DNA of 64,000 nucleotides from Membranipora membranacea (Eukaryota; Bryozoa; Gymnolaemata; Cheilostomatida; Membraniporidae). The stretch is from assembly GCA_914767715.1 (NCBI GenBank), contig OU612070.1, positions 21,936,025 to 22,000,024 on the forward strand. The letters run 5' to 3'. The notes under the pieces were generated by a model, which saw only the letters and a list, made by a program, of their open reading frames with translations, made no database searches and had not been told where the DNA came from. The position numbers and the translations under genes are program-made. This document shows, piece after piece, positions 51,001-63,000 of the stretch (positions are counted from its first letter, which is position 1; each line of letters begins with the position of its first letter).

Positions 51001-54000
51001 CCTCTCAATCCATATGGAAACACAGTGAAGGTAAACAAACACAGAGTAGTTCTCTAATAAATACTTCTGGTTTGAGAAAATGAGCATTTTCTTTTTCTTG
51101 TTTTGGCACATTTGGAAGAACATCATTTTAATGATGAGGTTGTCAATAAATTTAAAAAAAATGCATTTTTCATAAACCTTAACAACAGACTGGGAGGAAA
51201 TCAACAAGCAGCGGTTAAAAGTTGTGAGGTTGTCATTGAAGCCAATGCTCCAATGATATTAAATGAGATACTGACAATGAGTAGGTGCAAAGTTGCCTGG
51301 AGCAGGGTAAGGTGACCTTACAAATTATCTCACAGGAATTAATCCGCTGAGTAATGTCACATTAATCCTCTTGATTTAGGATAATCCCAGAGGCTTATTG
51401 TTATTTATTTATTATTATTTATTAAGAATGCTATGGCTGATCATTTTTATTTATCATAAATAATATTATATTATGTAATCAAAATATTTCCTGACAAGCA
51501 GAGGATTGTGGGCGTGGGGGGACCCGCATTTCTGAGCAGTGAATTTCCTTTTTCAATTGCAACAATCGGCCTTTCTTTCCCGAACCAGGATTTTGTCATC
51601 TAGCTTTTCATGCAAAGTTACTTGCTTTCGCATAATGATTTGCAGACGTACAATCTCTCTCATTAAATTGTCTTTTGACCTAATAATATTATCTATATCT
51701 ACTTCACATAGAGCGTCACAAGATGTTGACGCAGATAGGTTTAATCCTAAAAGGCCTGCCTGTTGAGAAAGGTTAGGGATGAGGTATTGGCTCTCAGTGT
51801 GTGTGTGTTTTTTTTGCATGTCAATATCTTATGCTGATTCAGCATTTCAATGACTGAGAGACAGTTGAGGTCTTATTATCAACTATAGAATCAAGCTCCA
51901 GGAGATCTTTATACCTCTAGACTTGCTGCTTCCGCTGTTGGAAGTAGTACAGTCTACATATACTGGGGTAAAATTGAGTCATTTTCAGTGCGGTAGGAGG
52001 TATTTCTCAGCGTCATCCAATGTGTGGAAACCCTAGAATGTATCGCGACTAACCCTCTTTACTAAGTCTGTATATTCCGGTTGATTTACCAGTTGCTACT
52101 ACCTCAAACTTGGTAGCTTTTCTTTTATTTTCGCCCACACCCTTATAGTCCTATTGTCAATACTTCAATATATTAAATCTCTCAATATATTGATGGCTTT
52201 GAAACAAAACTGAAACAAACGTTTGACTGTCCAGCTATGTGAGATAAACTCAAGCGGTCATACTAGCATATGAATATTTGCAAGCAACCAGTGACTTAAT
52301 AGATCATATAAATAATACTATTTCAACTGGAGTTTAAAGGCATATTTTGTTTAAAGCGGCCACCTTTGATCTCGGAATCATGAGACATCATAACTTATGC
52401 AGCCATAACCTGCCATAATCCTTATATCCTTGATTTATATTATACTGATCAGCAAGAAATGTGAAATGTTTATGGCAGCCATACTAGATCTCGAGGTCTT
52501 GTGATATTAAAACTTATATATGCCATAACCGCTGTCATATCTGATTGCAAAATTGAAAATCAACAGCAATTTCTTGTTTATGGCGGCTATATTGGATCTC
52601 GGAGTCAAGAGATATCAGAATTTATGAGATTTGGTATATGTCATTACCCTATGATCTGAAGGGGTTCAGAGTTTGGGCAGCCCAAACTAGCGTTTCCACG
52701 TCAGTAGATATCTTACCACAAATAACTTGGATAACCAAATATGGATTTATAACGAAACTTGTCATCTCAAGGCTAGAATCTGGTCTATAACTAGAGTCTG
52801 ACCACTGATTTTATTTGATTTTATTTGTCACAGATCTCAGAAGGCGACCTTCTGAAAAAGTCAACTAGATATCAAGTTCAAATTAAATTACCACAACAAA
52901 TGAAGAACATCCTTAGTCTGTGATATTATTATGACTAACTCTTATTTGAATGGTCGGTCTGGTCGATCAAAGGGAAACTCTGTGTGAATGCTTAATTCTT
53001 ATATGAAAACACAGCTTAATTACTCGTAGTCACCTTGAAAGTTATAGTTTCATGTGAGGGAGGCGAGCACATGACTCGGCTATATTATTGACATTTGAAA
53101 CTTACTAGACACCTCCGTTGCTTTCTCTGGAACTGTGACGTTGTTCATATGAAAATGAAATGCCCTGATGCACAATTGTGTGCTGGACATATCCCTCAAT
53201 CAATTGCATTTCCGAAAATCCTCTCAGAAAGTGGTGTTGATACATTTGAACCCAGTTACTACGATTTCAAATCACCCACTTTAAATTGCACATGCTCTCA
53301 TTGGTTGATTTTGACGTTTATGATTTATGGTTTTTAAGCTTGCCTCGAAGCTTTTGTAAAGATTGAAATCAAACTTTTTTTTTATAAAATCCTATATGAT
53401 CATGTCATATAATAACAATACCTGTTTTACAAAGTAAGGATATACAGTGGCTTTAATGGTAACTATAGTGTCAGTGGGTGTTTTATTCACTGGCAGAAAA
53501 CCATGCGTATGCTAAACTAAACTAGTTTTCACTATATGTTTTGGCATTTTTCTTGCCATAGTTAATTCTGTATTCAGCCTAAAGACTCATTTCGACGACT
53601 ATAATATTGTCATTTTGTGTTTTGCATCGGCTATGAGTTATCTGGGTTTTTAAATGAATCATATCATATATGTTTATGTGTGACAACAAATTTGGAAAAT
53701 ATTAGTGTATTGTCCCAAATCCGTCAATCGTCACTCATAACTATTTAAAAAACACAGATAACCCATAGGCTATGTATCTAAGCACAAAATGACAATAGTA
53801 TGACCCAAAAGAAATTGGAAGCAAGTCTTTGGGTTGAATGCAAAATGAATTTTGGCCCATCATAGGTAGGTCGGCCTATGTCTTCCAGGAAATTGTAACA
53901 TAAAGAGATCAGCAGTTTTTAGCATCCACCAGCTGTGCACGATTCCCCTGTCAGTGAAGTGTCCTCTGTATTCCTTATTTTGAGACTATATCATAAACAG

Positions 54001-57000
54001 ATATTCTATTATTCTGTTTTATGGATGTATGCAGAGCACAATAAATATGTAACACACTTGACTGAACTTTCATGTACTATTCCTACATGGCTGGGAGAGG
54101 CAGGGTGGGGGAGGGGACAAGTGGGTATCCGATTTACAAGACAATGATCTTGCTTGCAAAAACTAATTATGATTAATCCCCTGCACTCTACTATTTCCGT
54201 GCAACTTTTATCACGATCTTATGGAATTGAACCTTGGTAACTTGGTAACTAAGGGAAATTGGATATGATGATCCCAAATTTAGCTATTCCAATTATTCTT
54301 GGGACAAGCTAACCACAACCTTAGGACTCTATGATCATAAATGATTTTTTAAATGCACAACCCGAATGTACGAAATGTCCCAGGCCAACAACATTCATGC
54401 TTGCGTGGCCATGGTTACAAAAGTCATTTCAGTTCCTGTTTCATTATAGGCATTGCTTTCATACAATGCATGAATTTCTAGCCTGGTGAAAGAGCAGCGG
54501 GTACAGTTTCTTTTCTTTTCATTAACGGCTAGGATAATTCAGGAATATTACGGAATAATCCACATCGCAGCTAATGGTGTGAAAACTGAAGGCGCACCAC
54601 TATGGAGAAAACCAGTTATATCGGGAAGTGAGCGAAAAGTTTGCGGTGTCGGAGTACATAATTACCCCAATCGGTCAGACATTCTTCAGTTTCATGTAAC
54701 ACATCCACTAAACAAGATCGGCAGCATCCAAACAGCATCACAGTAACCACCGGCAGCATCCAAACAGCATTTCTACTCTTATATACGACACATCAATCAG
54801 ATAGTGCAGAGTACATCAGATAGACTCTGACAGTGATAGAGGATAGGTGATTGATATGGCAGTAGAGGGTAGAGTGAACTATTCATATTATTTCTATGAC
54901 AATCGTAACAACAATTGTAACATGAGCCAGCAGCAGCAGACCTGTACGTCATATAATCTACATGCTTGTGAAGAGGAGGTAAGATTCTAATCCACTGGAT
55001 ATCTCAGTAATTCGGCAGTTTATATTATGTTACTGTTCCGTGATCTACTTAGTTGTTTAGGTGTGTTAGTTTTAGAACATATTGTGATGTGGTGACATGG
55101 TGGTAGATGGTGGTTTGTACTTTATGCCAGGCTCTATACTTGCTGCCTGCAGCTTGTAGCACATCGGGAGTCTCAAATTATGTGTTAGGAGTTTATCAAT
55201 TGCGAACAAGCATGATAGTTTTTGCTATCAGGAAATCATAAGCATAGTGAGCTACTAAAAATACAACACAATCTGTTGGCAACCTCCTTTTTGAACTTTG
55301 GTGAGCACATTTTGACAAAAAGCAGATGTGAACCATGGTGAAGTGTTTTAACTCTGTGATGTTATTTTGTTGGCTCCTGTCCATGTTTCTGAGAGAAAAG
55401 ATTGCGTGTTTCCTCAAATGCTCAATAACTGTACTTCCTCACCCACATTTTTAGATCTCATATTATCAATTGGGAAAACAAAAATGTCATCTGTCAAATG
55501 TGAACTATTGTAGCCAAGCCTGATACAATTTGCCTGTATTAAAAGTCCCCTGCCATACTGGTGTGCCTACAATTTGAGGGCATCTCTTAAAGCAGGCAAC
55601 TTGGCGTAGATCATCAAGAGCCGGACCATCACGCCGGTCGAGGTTGCATAACATGTCTTGAGGCACAAGCCATTAGTATCTATCCCCTATATCGAAGTCA
55701 AATACCCCAGAGGAGAAAAGAAATCACAAGAGGAAAGTTTCCCCTTTTCGCTTATGCTTCAAATAGCTAAGTCTAAGGTTACCTAACATTTACTCATCCT
55801 CTTTATATAATCAATACACTCCCTTCAGCTAGCCATAATCTAGTGCTAGCTATATTCAAGTCGCCCTTAAACAAGCTAATCTAGACTCTAGCTATGACTT
55901 TTACCTTAGTTTGGGGACAGAAGGCCGACTTGCATCTCCAACTTTAGAGATACAGCTCATTATAAGTTTTTCCTCTCAACGTCTATTTCTGTACAAGTGA
56001 TTATTTTGGCCCTTAGGTGTTCAGGAGAAGATACAGGTTCTATTTGGAGACATATCACGATCAGAGTAAGCGAGGGGTTATAAACGTAGAGAATGACATG
56101 CTGGCAAAGCTGGACAAGTATGAGGCTAGTCAGAGACAAGCAGTAAGATTAACTATCACTCAGCATCCGACATCCCAAACACTGTGTCCCAGAAGACCAA
56201 GTCCTTAGCACTGTGTCCCAAACGATCGAGTCCTTGGCACTGTGTCCTAATCAGTTCCAATTTTTCTTCCCAAAGACATGAAATCAACAACACAAAATTT
56301 GAAACTACTAAAGAAGACTGATATTAGCAGTACAAACGTAAATACACACAAAAGTGGGTAGTTACAAAACCAAATTCTGATCAGAAGAGGAAGAAGATCT
56401 GCCGAATTTAAGTGTAACTACTTCAATCATACAGACCTCAAAGAATAATAGTGGAAGTTTATTTGTAGATTTATGCGACTATGATGGCGATATGGCACCT
56501 GATGACAAATGGCGCAGAGCTTAGCGAAGTGACTGTCGACGAGGCAATCGAAAACTACCTCAAAATCATGCATTCAACAAACGCAGAGGTACGTATGTTA
56601 TGTAGAGTTTATTGCAGAACAGTTTGAGCATCTTTGTTGATTTTTCCTCTTCACAGAACCCAATACCTATTCTACACTCAGTACATTGCAAAACCAACAA
56701 CCGTATATTTGTTATCCATGTTTTGTATAGAGAGAGAGAGAGAGAGAGAGAGAGCCCATAAAAGTTTACAAAGACTGCAAAATTGATTTTACTCATGAAC
56801 TCGCTGGGAACACTATAGAATCTGCCACAGCTAACGGAAATCATGTTCTGTCATTAACCTAGGTAAAGGAGCACGGTCGAAGGATTATCCAAGGGATAGC
56901 AGGGAACTTTTTCAATCAGCTTGACATTGATCGGGATGGTGTTATATCACTGGAGAGATGGATGTCACATTACAGCAAGTGGAATGGCACATCACTGGAG

Positions 57001-60000
57001 GTGTGCAAACGTGAGTGATTTTATAATATAAGGAGTGTTCCAACTAATCAACCTGACAATGTGTAATAATATCGCTTCAAAGTGTGAATGACCATGCACA
57101 GCAAAATTAGTGCCATGTAGAGCGTAGAGTGAAACCTGCATACACCTGTCAATTTGATTCCAAGCACCTTCTAGTGATATCAGGAAGCTAACGACATGAA
57201 CGGGCTTCAAACTGTGGCTTTTTATGGGACAAAATTCATATAGCCTCATTTCCACATTAAAATTTACGATGGAGAGATATTGTGGCACGCTGCAATATAT
57301 TATGAAAGAGACTGAGGCTATTTTTGTCGCATCTCCTTGTCTCTAACTCCTTGCTCCGTCCGACAACTGATCCTCATTCATCAATAAGTAATATTTTATA
57401 ATTTTTCCAACAGAATGTTTCTCCAGTATAGATGTAGAAGGAGTGGGTTTTCTCTGTCGCAACGATGTGCTGGATGCTGTACAAGGATTTTTCACCAAAG
57501 CAACTCCAGCGTATTACAACGACATATTTGGGCCGATCGGGCCTGATATCATATAGGGCTAAAAACCCGCCATGCAAAGAAGATCTCTATTAAGAAATGT
57601 GAACAGCTATAACAATTCTTAAACAGGAGCTGTACCAAGCTACCTCATCATACATGATAGATTAATATTTAATGATTTGTCTAAGGACAGTTTCTTTGTG
57701 CTGTGGCTTGCTCCACTTGATGATTCAAGTGGGGTACATTTAAATAGACGTTGGCCTGTAATTTATATAGATATACATATATATTATATCTATGCTCTCG
57801 CGGGGGGGGGGGGGGGGGGGGGGGGGCGCGTCGGACGAGGGGCAAAAGTCTGGGGGGCTCAGACTAATGCTTTTATAGCTCAAGATTTTCCTATAGGCCC
57901 CTATATCATAATAAGCGTGATCTCCTACAAGCACTTTGATAATGTGTGTACGTGCACTTCAAGCTGACAAAAAAGCAATTAGCCCGGACTAAAGCTACTC
58001 AGGTGTGAAAGACAGGGGTGGGAGGGGACATCATAACACTCTTATAATTAGCAATGTGATAGAAAGTGTTAAGGGGTTACCCTGGCATTCTGAGGAAATC
58101 GATGTGCAACATGCTTTTAACTTTGGTACTCAATGATGTCCCAATCATATGGTGTGAATTTCCAACAGACTAACCAAACATTGCGTCATTTTTTTGTATG
58201 TTGTAATAAAGGATATTCCAGCAGTGTTGATGATTTTTTTTAAATCTATGCCATATTGTGAAATAACAATTTGACTCATGCATGTACAGTTATGTTTTTA
58301 CTTGATACTGGTGAAGATTTTTGTTACACTGTAGTACTCATAAAGAAAATGTGTTGAGGATTAGATCATGTTGAATATAGTCTCTTCCATTCATCTTTGA
58401 GCCAACATAATCCATCAGTAAACCAGCAGCAGTGTTATAAATTATGGTCACATTGATCCCTCTAAACTAGTCTTTTGTTTTCTCTTTATTCTGGATAAAT
58501 TTGTCCAGTGCAGTTTCTAGGAACTTCATCATATAACCATCATCATGTGAATGCCACATGCCAAGTTTAAAAATATATATGTTCACCCTGACACTTTGGT
58601 AGCGATAGGCTGTGGTAATAATGTTGATGAGTTTTGGGACGGATATCCTATTCAAAGGCTGTAGTTCTATATATGCAGCATTGGCACAAGGTTCCTTTCT
58701 GTTTTTATCTGCTGTTTAAACAGCAACAAGACTAGGATGAATGTGATTAGAATGGCATATCTGTTCACCAAAATTGATATATCTGGGTAAACTTTAGTTT
58801 AAGTGCTCAAACGGTGCAAGATGCTGGTAGAGGCATTTCATTATCAACCACATTCTGTGGCACTTTATGGGTATGTACTTCAACGGAGGGGGGAAAGTGG
58901 TTGATAATGAAATGCCTCTACCAGCATCTTGCACCGTTTGAGCACTTAAACTAGGTAAACTTATGAGATTCAATCTGATAAGAACCGAGGAGAAACATTA
59001 GTTAGTCATGAGGAAACACCTTCCTAGCCATCCATCATAAAAAACAACATGGACCCCTGGTACAAAGCAAAACTGGTACTGCATAAATATGGTACAAAAT
59101 AAACATAGAAGCCACATACCATGCCTGAATATACAAACGAGTTAAACATTGTGAGACTGATGTCCTATTTAAACGCTTGAAGTCATTTATCTGTAGCTTT
59201 GGCATGAGGAGTATCTCATTATTTTGCGGCTAGTTATAGTGGAAAGGCTGAGATGCATGTGCTTATAATAACATATTCATTCACCAAAATTGATTTCTGC
59301 ACGTCATACATTTGAAAAACATAAATTAAATTTGAATCCATCACTATGACTTAGGTTTAAATGATAGTGATAGGACCAATCGGCACCACTAGTTATAATA
59401 TTTGTTTATTTAAGTCACCACATCTGACAAATGTATCACAATGATTTAAAGATATCTGAAACAATTGTCTCATTTTATGTTATAAAATCTAAACACAGTC
59501 AAAGTTTGCCACCATAGATTCCCTTACAGTGTTATGAATGTCTTTTATTTCTCAATATCATATTCCATAATCTTATACCATACTTCTAAGTACAATTCTT
59601 ATTTGATCATCAATGTTTGAGAGTCAACTGCACATTGGTAAGAATGAGAGATTACAATGCACATGGAGTTACCTTACCCTTGCCGCTTGTACAAGGAGTC
59701 TACTCAAAGACATGCAATACATAATTCGTGATATAGCTGAAAGCATTAACTTGGCAGTGATGCAAGTTGAAGAGGGTTTGAACACCACTCAACTTTCCAT
59801 GCTTGTGCTTCTATCACGGCTGGTGTATGGTGTATGGTGTATGGACTCTCAAATTTTTATTACAATTTCCAAGGTGTAATAAAGAAGTCACCAACAGCAG
59901 CATCCCCATACCTGTAACTCCCCATCAACTCCCCGCAACTCCCCATACCTGTACCTCCCCATCCCTCTAACTCCCCATTCCTGTAACTCCCGCTTCTGTA

Positions 60001-63000
60001 ACTCCCCATCCCATCCCTGAAACTCCCAATCCCTGTAACACCACACTCATTTAACTCCCTATCTCCGTAACTCCCCAACCTTGCCACTCCTCATCCCTAC
60101 ACCACACACTATATCCGTCACAACACCTATCCCAAACCCCTCTAACATCTAGACTTCAACTTAGAACAAATTAGATAACACTCACCATGCCCGGTATATT
60201 GACGAGAGTAAACTGATATTTGTGTAGTATTTTCTCCTCCCAATCTTTCTTGCTCATAGTTATGAGATTAGCCAGATCGTGCTCCTCTATCATCGGTGTG
60301 CTGTTAGTTAGTAAATATCTCATCACCTGAGGCATAGCCAGAAACTCCACCCCATCCTCTGTAAATAAACATTAGATGAAATCTAAGCCCTATCTCAAAG
60401 GCTCCCAAAAAAGGGGCCTTAGAGAAAAAGGCTAGATCAAGCATGATCGAATTTGCCTGCATTTAGGCTTTGATCACCTGTAGAATGGGAATGTCCGGAC
60501 TGCGAGCAAATTGGATCAAACTTGATCTAAAAAAGGCTATGTAAATTTACCTAATCAGATATGCTAAAAGCATTGAAATATTGCGGCCTTGCTTCGAGTT
60601 GATGAATTCAAAGAATACAATTGATTTTTGACAATTTTCCTTCCCGGAGATTGGCAGATATATATTGGATAATAATTGTACAGATTTATACAGATGATAT
60701 TTGGAAGGTGTGGATATAACTTTTATAGTACAGTTCCCTGAAAGTCTTTTTTCGTAATCAATAGTTAACCAGCACTGGTGTTTTTCAAATTTTTAGATAG
60801 TTTACTATATCAACACAACATCCATAATATTGATAATCATATGCTTATGATTTTATATCATATGGTTTGTCAACCAGTAAGAGCTACACAATGTCAGATT
60901 CCATTAAATACTTATCGACTTATCGACTAATGCGGAGTTGCCTGATCCCCAACTTTGACATAGTTAACCACAAAAATAAATAAGAGGAATCGCAGACTTC
61001 AAAGTTGTCTCCTTACTAAAACAAATGGGATAACTCCTTCAACTTAACACACTTTAGTCCGGGAGTTGTATTTACTTGTTTAAACCGGAAAGTCGACAGA
61101 TACAAATGAATACAATAAGACTCACCTGGTAAAGGTCTGGTGAACCTTGGGAGCACATGGATCTGCCGACAGCCATCCTCGAACTGATCATGGACGAATC
61201 TGAGATCCATGAGCTCAAATAACTCATAGAACAGGTAATCAGACACCAGGTCGAGGGATCGTACAGTAAACATGGCGGGTACTGTCTCCTCTATCAACTC
61301 TATAGTGTAGTAGTGACAGTACATGATAGTTCTGAACGCCGGCATCTAATAACAAATACATGTACGTATTACAAAGACAATGTAAGGTCAAACCATGTTC
61401 TAATATACTTAAAATAGACTTAATATACTGTCAAATAAAGACTATACAAGGTCGATCCTATAACCATGACAAAATATATTCTATCATGAATGTTCAGAAA
61501 ATATCAAGGGAAACATTACTGTCTTTTAATAAACGTCGACAAAGAGCCAAATCTTCTGCTTCGGTAGGAGCATCAAGAGGAACACACAGTAAATGATGCT
61601 CAACATGGTCGATCACTGGTATATTCTCTCAATCGATTATTACTTTACTTATTTCACATCATAAAACTCAAACCCTCATCTTTGTGTACATAAATATACC
61701 GTCGATATCTGCAATTATCGAAGAGATATCTTTACATTAATCCGAAACTCTGATTTAGGCCTATCTCAGATTATATTTTAGAACATAAAACTGCAGCCAT
61801 TTAGTGTACATATGCCCACTTTTAATCTGGAGTTGCTGACTATGATCTTTTACACAAGGTATCTTACATCCTCAATCCTCTGATGGGTGAGCAGAGAAAA
61901 TCCTTCAAAAGAGTAACTCCTCTCATCCCATGTTATTACTGTAGGGTCTGTAGTCTGAAATACAGACAATACACAGGTAAACTCACAAAATCGCATAATA
62001 TACGTATATATATAGATGAGTGTCATGTTTTTGTGCAGTTAGAGAGAATGCTTAAAAATGTTATTTTGCAGAATGTCTTGATTCTCTTAGCTGATAATTA
62101 AACATAAACACAATGAATGAATTATTTTACCACTGTTGTTGTGCAATGTGTTGATATTGTTCAATGAAGATGGAGCAAACTTAGTCTGAGCCTAATAGAC
62201 CCCCCCCCCCAGGGCAAAAAAAAGGTAATACATACAGAAAAGTTGGTGAGATGTGACAGTTTTATTCTGTAGTGGTAGAGTTTATCTAGGTTATTACTGT
62301 CCGGTCGACACAGTTCTAATCTCTCCTCTCCAGCGTACAACCCGTGCCTCACACCAAACCTTCTAGCCCTCCTGCTGCATTTACACAGAGGTCCGCTGTT
62401 TGACTGGTGAGAAAAAGAGTGTAAATTTTTAATCACACAAGTGGTACCTAAGCTAAGTTCACTAACACTCAGTGAAACTAGTGATGCTAATAATATAATC
62501 TCGATGTCAGTGCTGGATCGACCTCAAGGGAATATCTTTAGTTCATATTTGATATCCGGTAAGGGATAGGATTCCACAACTTCAGTTAAAGCATGGCTAC
62601 TTGAAAACTTTGAGATGAAAATTGTTGTCATGTTTTGGTCTTTGTTAGATTTAGGTCATTTAAATTAACCCAGACAGCTAAAAAAAGTAAAGAAAAAGAA
62701 ACAACGAACTAAATACCTCTCCTCTGTCATTATAGCAGAGGTTCTTATTGTATCTCTCGGGGTGGTCTAGTCTGGCCTGCACCTCCATAGAGTACTTAGC
62801 CCGAGGTGCCTCTTCCTGTTCCTCCTCTTCCCCATCGCTATCTTTAATCTCACCGTCTTCTATATCTGATACATCAGTATCGTCATCCTCTGACTCGTGA
62901 GAGCATCCATCTTTATGACCTGTAGTATAGTCATAAAATTACTACTGTATTCATTATTAATATACTACCACCTCTTACCATGTTGAGGAAGCCCACCATC

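Larger units (their letters stand above)
57557..60185. other. Right part of the large Drosha intron
   Basis: Downstream of the EF-hand gene. Contains a long poly-G element, an AATAAA at 58205-58210 (possible poly(A) signal, about 650 bp after the stop), the intact MITE at 58795-58953 and a CTCCCC-rich minisatellite. No further gene supported. Confidence 0.5.

Noticed and set aside
51553-51819. 88-codon - strand frame with coiled-coil character
   Set aside because: No partner exons, overlaps an equally open + strand frame, no family recognised; may be a transposon remnant but unsupported.
59860-60087. Gly/Ser/Tyr-rich - strand open frame
   Set aside because: Product of the CTCCCC minisatellite in a Drosha intron.
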